64,000 bases of DNA from Desulfovibrio sp. (lineage in GTDB: Bacteria > Desulfobacterota > Desulfovibrionia > Desulfovibrionales > Desulfovibrionaceae), in the NCBI GenBank assembly GCA_022839785.1, contig JALHJW010000008.1, forward strand, positions 137,435 to 201,434. The letters run 5' to 3'. Position 1 is the first letter of the stretch, and each line of letters opens with the position of its first letter. Positions 8,317-16,298 of the stretch are shown in pieces. The notes under the pieces were generated by a model, which saw only the letters and a program-made list of their open reading frames with translations, searched no databases and was not told the DNA's origin. The position numbers and the translations under genes were made by a program.

Positions 8317-8952
8317 ATGGGAGGGGAGTCCATCAACGCCGCACGCACCGGGTCTGACCCGGCCTGTCCCGCTCCGGACGAACTGTCGGACGAGCGGATC
8401 ATCGCCTGGGTCCTGGGCGGAGACGTCCAGAGTTTCGCCATCCTCGTCAGCCGCTACAAGGGGCTCGTGTTCCGCCTGGTGGGCGTCCACGTTCCCGAGC
8501 CGGACGCCGAGGACGTGGCGCACGAGGCGTTCATCAACGCCTTCAGGGGCCTCGGAGGTTTTCGCGGCGGCAGTTTCAGGGCCTGGTTCACGGTCATCGT
8601 GCACAACGCCTGCGCCGATTACTGGCGCAGGGCCTACCGGCGCGGCCATCAGGCGCTGGTCGGCCTGGACGACGTGGACCCCGCGACCCTGGAGCGGGCC
8701 CTGGCCGAGGCCGCGGACAGCGACGCGCCTCTGCGCAGACGGGAGGCGGAGGCCCTGGTGCAGACGCTCTTCCAGGGGCTTTCGCCCGCGGACAGGATTT
8801 TGATGGGACTGCTGTATCTGGAGGACAACGACGTGGCTTCGGCCGCCGGACAGCTCGGCTGGAGCCGGATCAAGGTCAAGGTGCGCGCCTTTCGCGCACG
8901 CAAGCGGATGCGGGCCGCCCTGGCGCGCCTGCTGGACAGGGAGGAATCATGA
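8317..8952 (+). CDS. ECF-family RNA polymerase sigma factor
   Basis: A 211-residue group IV sigma-70 factor. Region 2 is seen at about residues 27-110 (DVQSFAILVSRYKGLVFRL, then DAEDVAHEAFINAF and FRAWFTVIVHNACADYWRR); region 4 lies at about 148-205 with LSPADRILMGLLYLEDNDVA and a helix-turn-helix ending IKVKVRAFRARKRM. ECF factors are usually held by a membrane anti-sigma partner and released by a surface signal. The next gene begins inside its stop (ATGA overlap at 8949), a typical sigma/anti-sigma arrangement. No ribosome site decides the start strongly; an internal Met is possible. Confidence 0.92.
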   Translation: MGGESINAARTGSDPACPAPDELSDERIIAWVLGGDVQSFAILVSRYKGLVFRLVGVHVPEPDAEDVAHEAFINAFRGLGGFRGGSFRAWFTVIVHNACADYWRRAYRRGHQALVGLDDVDPATLERALAEAADSDAPLRRREAEALVQTLFQGLSPADRILMGLLYLEDNDVASAAGQLGWSRIKVKVRAFRARKRMRAALARLLDREES

Positions 8953-9254
8953 ACCGACCTCATGACGACTTCGCACGATTCGAACGGCTGGTCGGGGACG
9001 TGCTGCGTTCGCGGAACTGCCGTTTCCCGGACGTGGCCTGGCAGGCCCGGGTGGCGGCCGCGCTGTCCCGCGAGGCAGCCGTCCCGGCCCGGCCCGACGC
9101 GCAGCGGCTCCTGCTGCCCCTGGCCGCGGCCTCGCTGCTGGTCTGCGCCGTCTCCGGGCTTTCCATCCACGGGTCGTTGGAGCGCCTGGCCGCGGCCACG
9201 ACCCTCAACGCCTGGACCTCCCTGCTCATGGGCGGCCAGGGCTACCCCTTCTAG
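8949..9254 (+). CDS. small membrane protein, candidate anti-sigma factor
   Basis: A 101-residue protein with a cytoplasmic-looking N-terminal half (residues 1-50, with FARFERLVGDVLR), one membrane segment at about 51-73 (LLLPLAAASLLVCAVSG) and a short outer tail. It overlaps the ECF sigma stop by four bases. Size, topology and position fit short anti-sigma factors such as CnrY, but no conserved anti-sigma motif is identifiable, so the role is inferred from context. Confidence 0.65.
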   Translation: MNRPHDDFARFERLVGDVLRSRNCRFPDVAWQARVAAALSREAAVPARPDAQRLLLPLAAASLLVCAVSGLSIHGSLERLAAATTLNAWTSLLMGGQGYPF

Positions 9255-9264
9255 GAGGCAGGCC

Positions 9265-9669
9265 ATGCACCACACACGGATGTGGGTGATAGCCCTGTGC
9301 ATTTTCCTGCTCGGCGGCGCGGCCGGGTATTTCGCCGGAACGGCCCACGTGCTCGGCCGCATGGAGGCGGGCTTTCCGCCGCCCCCTCCGGGCGGGCGCG
9401 ATCCCCTTGAAGACGTCATGGGCATGCTCGGCGAGCGCCTGGAGCTTTCCTCGGACCAGAAGGCCGCCATCCGGCCGCTGGTGCGCGATTTTCTGCGCGC
9501 CATGGCCCGCCTGCACGCCCCCGTCCTGGCCGAGGAAGACGCCCTGCTCGCCGCCGTGGCCGCGCGCATCGACGCCCACCTCACCCCGGAGCAGGCCGCG
9601 CGCCACAGTGTCATGCTGGAGGAGCGACGGCGGCACCGGGAGAGCTTCGAGCGGCTCCTCGCGCAGTGA
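9265..9669 (+). CDS. membrane-anchored CpxP/CnrX-like periplasmic protein
   Basis: A 134-residue protein with an N-terminal membrane anchor (residues 6-26, WVIALCIFLLGGAAGYFAG) and a periplasmic helical domain. The body has the LELSSDQKAAIRPLVRDF and LTPEQAARHSVMLEERRRHR helices typical of the heavy-metal-sensor / Spy-CpxP superfamily. His residues at the ends of helices could bind metal as in CnrX, but the known ligand pattern is not clearly conserved. AGGAGG lies four bases before the ATG at 9265. It probably senses a periplasmic stress or metal and signals to the sigma/anti-sigma pair upstream (inference). Confidence 0.75.
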   Translation: MHHTRMWVIALCIFLLGGAAGYFAGTAHVLGRMEAGFPPPPPGGRDPLEDVMGMLGERLELSSDQKAAIRPLVRDFLRAMARLHAPVLAEEDALLAAVAARIDAHLTPEQAARHSVMLEERRRHRESFERLLAQ

Positions 9670-9744
9670 GCCGTAGCCGCGAAGGGGAGCCACGGGCAGG
9701 GGCGGATGCGCGCGGCCCGGGCCGGGGGAGCGTCCGCGCGTCGA

Positions 9745-10488
9745 TCAGGGGAGGAGGGCGTGCGCGGCCTGCCAGAGCAGGAACGCGCCCATCACGGCCA
9801 CCAGGCCGAGCACGATGCGGCGGAAATCCCGGTCGTCCAGCCTGCCGCAGAAGAATTCCCCGGCCCACAGCCCGGCCAGCAGCGGCGCCAGACCCGCTGC
9901 GTAGAGCCCCAGGACCGGCCCCGTGACCAGCCCTTGCGAGGTCTGCACGGAGACGATGCCGATTCCGGCCAGCAGGAAGTAGCTCGTCAGGGTGGCCTTC
10001 AGCGCCTCGCGCGGCCACGGTTGGCGCGCCGCCCAGGCCACCACGGGCGGGCCGTTGATGCCGATGCACATGCCCAGGCAGCCGGAGAGGAATCCGGCCA
10101 GAGCGGCCCAGGGCCGTCCCGCCGGGGCCGCCGGGCGGCCTGCGCGCAGGGACTGCGCCGCCAGCAGGAGCACGGCCAGGCCGAGCAGGGCTTGCAGCAA
10201 CTCCTCGGGCAGGACGCCCAGGAGCAGCGCCCCCAGGGCCATGCCCGGCAGGGCCGCGGCCAGGAGCATGCCCAGCGCCCCCCGCTGCACGTGGGCGCGC
10301 AGTCTGGTCACCAGGATCACGTTGATGGTCAGGGCCATGAGGCAGCCCAGCGGCACGGCCGCATGCATGCCGAAGATGGCCCCGAGCAGCGGCAGGGCCA
10401 CCACCGTGGAGCCGAAGCCGCTGAACCCCTGCGTGAATCCGGCCAGGCCCGCGGCCAGGATCAGCACGGCCGTCTGCTGCCCGGACAC
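9745..10488 (-). CDS. TSUP (TauE/SafE) family membrane exporter
   Basis: A 247-residue polytopic membrane protein with about eight hydrophobic segments and the paired repeat typical of TSUP transporters (FTQGFSGFGSTVVALPLL near the N terminus, then SGCLGMCIGINGPPVVAW in the second half). Members export or import sulfite, sulfoacetate or other small anions; the substrate here is unknown. The start is GTG 10488, directly abutting the TAG of the AhpD-like gene, with AGGAGG upstream, so the two form an operon facing away from the LysR gene. Confidence 0.88.
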   Translation of the reverse strand: MSGQQTAVLILAAGLAGFTQGFSGFGSTVVALPLLGAIFGMHAAVPLGCLMALTINVILVTRLRAHVQRGALGMLLAAALPGMALGALLLGVLPEELLQALLGLAVLLLAAQSLRAGRPAAPAGRPWAALAGFLSGCLGMCIGINGPPVVAWAARQPWPREALKATLTSYFLLAGIGIVSVQTSQGLVTGPVLGLYAAGLAPLLAGLWAGEFFCGRLDDRDFRRIVLGLVAVMGAFLLWQAAHALLP

Positions 10489-10863
10489 CTAGTCCGCCCT
10501 CCTGGCGGCGCGCAGGCCGTCCTCGCCGAAGACCCCGGCCATGACCTCCAGGGCGAAGCGCGCCGACACCGTGGCCGGGCCGCCGCCCATCTCGATGCCC
10601 ACCTCCACGGCCTCCAGCACCTGGGCCGCGTCCGCGCCCGCGGCCGCGGCCTGCTCGATGTGCCACTGCATGCAGGAGCGGCAGTCGATGACCACCGAGA
10701 CGCCCACGGCGATCAACTCCTTGGCCGCCTTGGACAGCGCGCCCTCCGCGTAGGCCGCGCGCTCCATGTCCAGGAAGGCGGCGTAGACCGGGGAGCGCAG
10801 GTCGAGCAGCCGCTTGTGCGCCTTCTTCCTCTGCCGGGTCAGTTCCGCTGGTGTCTCGGCCAT
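10489..10863 (-). CDS. carboxymuconolactone decarboxylase / AhpD-like protein
   Basis: A 124-residue CMD-superfamily protein. The AhpD-type signature is visible as IDCRSCMQWHIEQAAAAGA, that is C-x2-C-x3-H with likely redox cysteines. The start at 10863 is chosen because AAAGGAGG lies five bases upstream; an in-frame ATG at 10896 lacks a site. Such proteins act as alkylhydroperoxidase partners or lactone decarboxylases, and the CxxC favours a redox role. It heads a two-gene unit with the TSUP exporter and is divergent from a LysR regulator, the probable controller. Confidence 0.88.
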   Translation of the reverse strand: MAETPAELTRQRKKAHKRLLDLRSPVYAAFLDMERAAYAEGALSKAAKELIAVGVSVVIDCRSCMQWHIEQAAAAGADAAQVLEAVEVGIEMGGGPATVSARFALEVMAGVFGEDGLRAARRAD

Positions 10864-10891
10864 GCCGCCTCCTTTGTTCGGGTGAACGAAA

Positions 10892-10913
10892 CGCAATCCG
10901 CATGACGATTGCG
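10892..10913. promoter_or_regulatory. candidate LysR-type operator
   Basis: CGCAAT, ten bases, ATTGCG form a perfect dyad in the 130-base gap between the divergent AhpD-like and LysR genes. Length and spacing suit a LysR recognition site. It lies 29 bases before the AhpD-like start and just upstream of the candidate lysR -35. Confidence 0.55.
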
Positions 10914-10917
10914 CGTC

Positions 10918-10946
10918 TTGATGTGCTGATAATGCGCTGCTAGAGT
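10918..10946 (+). promoter_or_regulatory. candidate sigma-70 promoter of the LysR gene
   Basis: TTGATG, 17 bases, TAGAGT: four of six matches in each box with ideal spacing, 48 bases before the ATG of the regulator. Confidence 0.4.
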
Positions 10947-10993
10947 GATGGCAAACGGTAATCCACGAACGCTGAATTCACGAAAATCGAACG

Positions 10994-11923
10994 ATGCTCG
11001 ACCTTCACCTGCTCAAGACCTTTCTCGCCGTGGCGGCCGGGCTTTCCTTCCGGAAGGCCGCGGCCGGGCTGCACTGCGCCCCGTCCACCGTGACCGGCCA
11101 GATCAAGGCCCTGGAGGAGGCCGCGGGCGCGCGGCTCTTCGTCCGTTCCGGGCGGCGGGTGGAGCTGACGGACCAGGGACGCCGCCTGCTCGGCCACGCC
11201 CGGCGCATCGTGGACCTGGAGGGCGAGGCGCGCCGTCTCCTGTCCGGGGAGGACGCGGGCGACCTGGAGCTGGCCGTACGCATCTCCGAGAGCCTGGGCA
11301 TCCGGTATCTCCCGCAACTGCTGGCCGGGTTCAGGGCGCGCTTCCCGCGCACGCGCCTCTCCTTCCCCACCCACTCCCGCAACGGTCTGGCCCGGGATCT
11401 GCGCTACGGGACCGTGGACCTGGGCCTGATCCTGAGCGAGCCGTTCACCGCGCCGGGCATCACGGTCGAGGTGCTGCGCCGCGTGCCGCTGTCGGTGGCG
11501 GTCGCCGCCGGTTCGCCCCTGGCCGGGCTGGCCGAGGTCGGCCCCCGGGACCTCGCGGGGACGCAACTCCTGCTCACGCCCAAGGTCTGGAGCGCGCGCG
11601 GGGCCATCGAGCAGGCTCTGCGCGAGGAAGGGGCCGAGCCGCTCTCGGTGGTGGAATGCGGGAGCATGGAGATCGTCAAGAGCTGCGTCCTGGCCGGGCT
11701 GGGCGTCTGCGTGCTCCCTGACTTCGCCGTGGCCGAGGAGGCGCGGCAGGGCCATCTGACCCGCCTGGCCTGGGCGCGCGGCCCCCTCTTCGTGCCCCTG
11801 CTCCTGGCCCGCGACGCCGGACGTCCCCCGTCGGCCGCGGCCGCGGCCTTCATGCAGGCGGCCCGGGACTTGTTCGGGCAAGAGGCAGGCCCTACAGCCG
11901 CGTCTCGATCTCGTCGTACCTGA
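10994..11923 (+). CDS. LysR-family transcriptional regulator
   Basis: A 309-residue regulator. Residues 1-60 carry the winged helix (HLLKTFLAVAAGLSFRKAAAGLHCAPSTVTGQIKALE, given here only as the HTH location; key residues S36, T38 and Q41 in the recognition helix region). Residues about 90-295 form the periplasmic-binding-like effector domain. It is divergent from the AhpD-like/TSUP pair, which it probably controls through the dyad at 10892-10913. Its last 32 bases overlap the 3' end of the convergent hicA gene. The effector is unknown. Confidence 0.9.
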   Translation: MLDLHLLKTFLAVAAGLSFRKAAAGLHCAPSTVTGQIKALEEAAGARLFVRSGRRVELTDQGRRLLGHARRIVDLEGEARRLLSGEDAGDLELAVRISESLGIRYLPQLLAGFRARFPRTRLSFPTHSRNGLARDLRYGTVDLGLILSEPFTAPGITVEVLRRVPLSVAVAAGSPLAGLAEVGPRDLAGTQLLLTPKVWSARGAIEQALREEGAEPLSVVECGSMEIVKSCVLAGLGVCVLPDFAVAEEARQGHLTRLAWARGPLFVPLLLARDAGRPPSAAAAAFMQAARDLFGQEAGPTAASRSRRT

Positions 11924-12119
11924 CGTGCGCGTCGTGCAGGACCTTGCGCAGGAGGCCCCGACCGATCTCGGCATGAGGATTGTGCCGGGGGATGACCGCG
12001 CCGCGTCCGTCCGGGTGGCGCAGGAAGACGTGCGAGCCCTTCTGGCGCAGGGGCTGAAAGCCGAGCGAGAGGAGGGCCTTGTGCAACTCCTCCGCGGTCA
12101 GCATGCGCAGACGGTTCAC
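11892..12119 (-). CDS. hicA: HicA-family mRNA interferase toxin
   Basis: A 75-residue HicA-like protein with the double-stranded RNA-binding-like core GFQPLRQKGSHVFLRHPDGRG; the His in KGSH is the expected catalytic residue. HicA toxins cleave mRNA and are neutralised by HicB. The start is GTG 12119, overlapping the hicB TGA (GTGA); an internal ATG at 12104 is the alternative. Gene order here is antitoxin first, the reverse of most hicAB loci. The 3' end overlaps the convergent LysR gene by 32 bases. Confidence 0.85.
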   Translation of the reverse strand: MNRLRMLTAEELHKALLSLGFQPLRQKGSHVFLRHPDGRGAVIPRHNPHAEIGRGLLRKVLHDAHVRYDEIETRL

Positions 12120-12388
12120 GGGCCGCCCCCTGCGTCCTCCCCTTCGCCGGAGGAATCGGAGCAGGCCTCGCAGAGGCAGATGCCGTCCGGGTCGCAGTCG
12201 ACCTCCTCGCCCGCCGCCTCCAGGCAGAGCGCGGCGCATTCGCGCAGGTTGGCCTCGCACTCGGCGCGCGTGCGGCCTTGGGCGTGGCAGCAGGCCAGCT
12301 CGGGCACGCTGCCCACGAAAAAGCCGTCCTCGTCGCGGTCGATGAGCAGGGAGAAGGCGCGGGCCATGGGCGGGAACGAGGCGGTCAT
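12116..12388 (-). CDS. hicB: HicB-family antitoxin
   Basis: A 90-residue HicB-like protein: FSLLIDRDEDGFFVGSVPEL followed by GRTRAECEANLRECAALCLE is the family core, a degenerate RNase-H-like fold. The C-terminal 30 residues are acidic and contain four cysteines (CDPDGICLCEAC) and no recognisable DNA-binding domain, which is unusual. ATG 12388 is used; ATG 12367 is an alternative and neither has a strong ribosome site. It begins 23 bases after the stop of the hybrid kinase, so it may be co-transcribed with that gene. Confidence 0.82.
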   Translation of the reverse strand: MTASFPPMARAFSLLIDRDEDGFFVGSVPELACCHAQGRTRAECEANLRECAALCLEAAGEEVDCDPDGICLCEACSDSSGEGEDAGGGP

Positions 12389-12411
12389 GCCGGGCCGGTC
12401 AATCTGCCCGG

Positions 12412-14910
12412 CTACTCCGGCCCCTCGGGCAGGATCACGATCTGGACGCGGCCCGGCGCGGAGAGCGCGCAGAGGTCGAGGTCCTTGGCCAGGTCGGCGG
12501 GGATGAAGATGGTGCCCGCAAAGCCCTGGGCGATGCGCCGCCTGAGTTCGTCCAGAGCGCAGTAGCGGACCTCGCCCTGGCAGATCATGGGCAGGCCCCG
12601 GTACTCCTTGACGGCCTCGTCCGCCAGGACCATGCACGGGCCGTTGGTGGTGCGGCCCGTGTGCAGCAGGGCGGCCACGGACTCCACCAGCCGCTCCTCG
12701 TCCACGGGTTTGGTCAGGGAGGCGTCCGCGCCCTCGGTGACGGCGTGGTCCAGGGCGGTGATGACCAGCACCGGCACCGTCCGCGTGGCTAGGTGCGAGC
12801 GCAACGCCTGGATGACCGTGCCGCCGTCCAGGTGCGGCATCATCAGGTCCATGGTGATCAGGTCGGGCGGGTTCTTGACCGCCGTCTCCAGGGCCTTGAA
12901 GCCGTCCTCGGCCGTGTCCACGGCATAGCCCTCGCCTTCCAGGACCTGCATGAGGTAGCTGCGCATGGCGGGGTCGTCGTCCACCACCAGGATGCGGGCG
13001 GCTCCTTCCGCGCGGTCCTGGCGGACGGAGCGGAAGACCTTCTCCACAGGCGGGCGGGAGGCTGCGAATTCGCGCATCTCGTCGGCCAGGGGCAGGGTGA
13101 AGTGAAAGACGCTGCCCTCCCCCGCCTCGCTCTCCACCCAGATGCGGCCGCCGTGGGACTCCACGATGTAGCGGCAGATGGGCAGTCCCAGGCCCGTGCC
13201 CTTGGGCTTTTCCGTGAGCGTGTCGCCAGCCTGCTTGAAGCGCTCGAAGATGTGGGTCTGGTCCTTTTCCGGAATGCCCAGGCCCGTGTCGGCCACGCTG
13301 ACGAAGATGCGGCCCTGCGCCGCCTCGGCGCTGACCGTGATGCCGCCTTCCGGGGTGAATTTGAGGGCGTTGGAGAGCAGGTTGACCAGGACCTGGATGA
13401 CGCGGTCGCGGTCCACCTTGGCCGGGGGCAGGTCCGGGGCCGTCTTGATGACGCAGGCCAGCCCCTTGGCCTCGGCCAGGGAGCGGATGGAGGCCACGGC
13501 CTGCCGGATGAGCGCGGCGATGTCGGTCTGCCTGAGCCGCCACTCGATCTTGCCCGCCTCCATCTTGGAGATGTCCAGCACGTCGTTGATCAGCTCGGTG
13601 AGGCGTTCGCCCTCGGAGACGATGATCGCGAGATTGTCGCGTATCTGGGTCGCGGCGCGGGAGACTCGTCTGTCCCCGGCCGGAAGCTGCGGCTCGATGG
13701 CCTCGGCGAAGCGCTTGGCGATGATCTTGGCGAAGCCCAGCACCGAGGTCAGGGGGGTGCGCAGTTCGTGCGAAACCGTGGTGATGAAGTCGGTCTTCAT
13801 GCGATCGACTTCCTTTTCCGCGCTCACGTCGCGCACCAGGATGACCGCGCCCAGGCAGGCGGGCGTCTCCTCGCCGTCGCGCTTGAGGATCGGCCTGGCC
13901 ACGGCCTTGCCGATCTGGCCGTCGGCCAGGGCGACCTCGGCCGTGCGCACGCCCTCGCGGAGGCCGCGCACCGCGGCCGCGAGCGCGGCCAGATCCGGGG
14001 GGAAGGCGAGACTGGCGTCCTTGCCCGTGAGGTCCCTGTCCTCGCTGAAGCCGAACATCTCCAGCAGGGCCGGATTGTAGCGGGCGACGCGGCCCTGCAC
14101 GTCGGTGACGAGCAGGCCGTCGCCCAGGTTGTCGATGATGGTCTGCAGATAGGTCAGGGCGTCCTGCAGGTTGCGCCGCGTGACCTGGACCTCGTGCTCC
14201 AGGCGGCCCACCAGGCTCCGGATGTCCTGGGCCATGGCGCGCATGGTCGTGGCCAGCACGCCGACCTCGTCGCGCGAGCGGATGTCGATGTCCGCGGAGA
14301 AGTCGTGGTCGGCGAGGCGCTGGGCGTATTCCGCCAGGGCCCGCAGCGGCCTGGAGACCCGGCCCACGAGCACGTAAAGCGCGGCCAGGGAGAGGCCCAT
14401 GATCACGGCCAGGATGCCCTGCTGGCGGAGGATGGCCTCCATGATGGAGTCCGTGATGCGCTGCTGGTCCATGCCCACGTGCACGAAGCCCGCGACCCCG
14501 GCGAGGATGGGCATGGCCACGTCGATGTAGGTGCGGCCGCCGATGCCCAGGGTGCGGGAGGTGGGGCCGCTGGCCGGATCGAGCGCGGCGCACAGGTCCG
14601 TGGGCATGACCGGGACGAAGGTGTGGGCCAGGACCTCGCCCTCGCCGTCGGCTACGAAGACGTAGGAGATGCCGGGAATTTCCAGGTACAGGTCGAGGTA
14701 GGACTGGATGGTGGCGGCGTCGCGGTTGAGCAGCACCTCGGCCGAGGTGCCCGCGATGCTGCGCGCCACGGCCTCGCCCTTGGCCAGATATTCCCGGGTC
14801 ATGGTCTCCTTGAGGGTCAGGCCGATGAGCGCGGAGACCGACAGGGCGATGACGCCGAAGACGACCAGCGTCAGCAGGAAGGTGCGCTTGAAGAGCTTGG
14901 AGTTCTTCAT
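12412..14910 (-). CDS. hybrid sensor histidine kinase (HAMP-PAS-HisKA-HATPase-REC)
   Basis: An 832-residue membrane kinase. Order: membrane helix at about 10-32, periplasmic sensor to about 160, second helix at about 164-184, HAMP, PAS at about 255-370, HisKA with phospho-acceptor His381 (TVSHELRTPL), HATPase with N and G boxes (LLSNALKFT, DTGLGIPE, GTGLGLPICR), and a receiver with Asp688 (ITMDLMMPHLDG). A C-terminal stretch of about 75 residues after the receiver is not recognised. It overlaps the upstream periplasmic binding protein gene by four bases, so the two probably form one signalling unit in which the binding protein presents a ligand to the sensor domain (inference). Confidence 0.93.
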   Translation of the reverse strand: MKNSKLFKRTFLLTLVVFGVIALSVSALIGLTLKETMTREYLAKGEAVARSIAGTSAEVLLNRDAATIQSYLDLYLEIPGISYVFVADGEGEVLAHTFVPVMPTDLCAALDPASGPTSRTLGIGGRTYIDVAMPILAGVAGFVHVGMDQQRITDSIMEAILRQQGILAVIMGLSLAALYVLVGRVSRPLRALAEYAQRLADHDFSADIDIRSRDEVGVLATTMRAMAQDIRSLVGRLEHEVQVTRRNLQDALTYLQTIIDNLGDGLLVTDVQGRVARYNPALLEMFGFSEDRDLTGKDASLAFPPDLAALAAAVRGLREGVRTAEVALADGQIGKAVARPILKRDGEETPACLGAVILVRDVSAEKEVDRMKTDFITTVSHELRTPLTSVLGFAKIIAKRFAEAIEPQLPAGDRRVSRAATQIRDNLAIIVSEGERLTELINDVLDISKMEAGKIEWRLRQTDIAALIRQAVASIRSLAEAKGLACVIKTAPDLPPAKVDRDRVIQVLVNLLSNALKFTPEGGITVSAEAAQGRIFVSVADTGLGIPEKDQTHIFERFKQAGDTLTEKPKGTGLGLPICRYIVESHGGRIWVESEAGEGSVFHFTLPLADEMREFAASRPPVEKVFRSVRQDRAEGAARILVVDDDPAMRSYLMQVLEGEGYAVDTAEDGFKALETAVKNPPDLITMDLMMPHLDGGTVIQALRSHLATRTVPVLVITALDHAVTEGADASLTKPVDEERLVESVAALLHTGRTTNGPCMVLADEAVKEYRGLPMICQGEVRYCALDELRRRIAQGFAGTIFIPADLAKDLDLCALSAPGRVQIVILPEGPE

Positions 14911-16169
14911 CGCCGCAGCCGTTCCAAGTCGTCAGGGTCCGCCGGGGCGAAGACGCCGCCGCGCGCGGTGGTCAGGTAGACTGTCTGCAGCCCCTGGCCG
15001 GACGTTGGGCCGAAGGCCACGGGAACGCCCAGGCCGAGATCGAGATCGTGGGCCTGCCGGGCGGCCTCGGCCAGCTCGCTGCGCCGGGGCACGCGCCCGA
15101 AGCCTTGGAACAGGGCGTCCAGGGCCTTGGCCCCGAGAAAGCCCTCGAAGCTGACGAAGCTGTAGCGCAGGGGCGCGTAGCCCTCGCCCACGAGATCGCG
15201 CGGCGGGGGCGGGGCGTACTGGTCCATGACCGCCCTGTATTCGCGCACCGCGGGCAGGGAGAGGTCCTCGTAGGAGGGGACCACCTGGGTGGCGAGGAGG
15301 TTTCGCGCGTAGTCCTTGCCGGAGGCGGTCGAGAGGCGCTGCAGGAGGGCGAGCAGGGCTTCGCCGCCCACGAAGCTGAGGTTGAAGACCGGCGTGTCCG
15401 AGCCCGCGTCGCGCAGGTCGCGGATGAAGGCGGCCGAGGCTTCGTAGGAGGCCACGGCGACCACGGCGTCCGGGGCGGCCTCCGTGATCACCGCGACCTG
15501 GGCCGCGGCGGATTCGTTGAAGGCCATGCCGCGGCGGTAGGTCGCCTCGGCCGCGAGTTTCAGCCCGTGCCCGGCCAGCGCGCGGCGCACGCCGTCCCAG
15601 CCGCTTCGCCCGAATGCGTCGGCCTGGTAGAGGATGGCGATGCGTGTGCGCCCGAGCGCCACGCACGTGTCCACGATCGTCCGGGTCTCGGAGCGGTAGG
15701 AGTCGCGCAGGTTGAAGACGAAGGGGAGGTAGGGCTCCTCGCGCGTGGGCTGGGCCCCGGTGAAGGGGAAGAAGAGGAAGGCGTGGCGGTCCGCGAAGCT
15801 TTTGAGCAGCGGCAGGACGCGGGTGGTGGTGGGCGTGCCCACGTAGCCGAAGAGCAGGAGGACGTCGTCCTCCTTGATGAAGCCGATGGTGTTGCGGACC
15901 GCGGGGTCCGGGGCGTAGGCGTCGTCGCGCGCCAGGATGGACCAGGGATGGCCGAAGATGCCGCCGCGCGTGCGGTTGGCCCAGGAAAAGTAAGCCATGG
16001 CACCGCGGTAGAATTCTATGCCCAAGGAGCGCGAGGGGCCGGTGAAGGCAGCGGACATGCCCAGGACCACGTGGTCCGCGCGGACCGGGCCGGGGCGGAA
16101 CGCGAGCAGGAGCGCGAGCAGGAACGCGGGTCCGTATCCGCAGAAGATGCGCGCCGCGCGAAAGACCAT
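14907..16169 (-). CDS. periplasmic ligand-binding protein paired with a hybrid kinase
   Basis: A 420-residue protein of the type 1 periplasmic binding (leucine-binding-like) family. A signal peptide is clear (hydrophobic core about residues 14-24, likely cut after VRA). Family stretches are VVLGMSAAFTGPSRSLGIEF near the N terminus, then GYVGTPTTTRVLPLL and ILYQADAFGRSGWDGVRRAL. The start at 16169 has AGGGGG upstream; longer in-frame starts would bury the signal peptide. No transporter genes are adjacent; the ATGA overlap with the kinase gene suggests a sensory rather than a transport role. Confidence 0.9.
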   Translation of the reverse strand: MVFRAARIFCGYGPAFLLALLLAFRPGPVRADHVVLGMSAAFTGPSRSLGIEFYRGAMAYFSWANRTRGGIFGHPWSILARDDAYAPDPAVRNTIGFIKEDDVLLLFGYVGTPTTTRVLPLLKSFADRHAFLFFPFTGAQPTREEPYLPFVFNLRDSYRSETRTIVDTCVALGRTRIAILYQADAFGRSGWDGVRRALAGHGLKLAAEATYRRGMAFNESAAAQVAVITEAAPDAVVAVASYEASAAFIRDLRDAGSDTPVFNLSFVGGEALLALLQRLSTASGKDYARNLLATQVVPSYEDLSLPAVREYRAVMDQYAPPPPRDLVGEGYAPLRYSFVSFEGFLGAKALDALFQGFGRVPRRSELAEAARQAHDLDLGLGVPVAFGPTSGQGLQTVYLTTARGGVFAPADPDDLERLRR

Positions 16170-16298
16170 TTCGCCCCCTGGGGGCTGTCGTCCATGGGGA
16201 AAGGGCGGGAGGCCGCTCCTCCCCCCGGTGCAATTGCCGTCATTCTGGCACAAGCCGCGACACGTTGCAACGAGCCGCCTTCGCGGGGACGCTTCGGC

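Noticed and set aside
8949..9669. A single longer gene starting at 8962 in the frame of the CpxP/CnrX-like protein.
   Set aside because: The upstream part is out of frame with the better-supported 101-residue gene, and a ribosome site marks ATG 9265.
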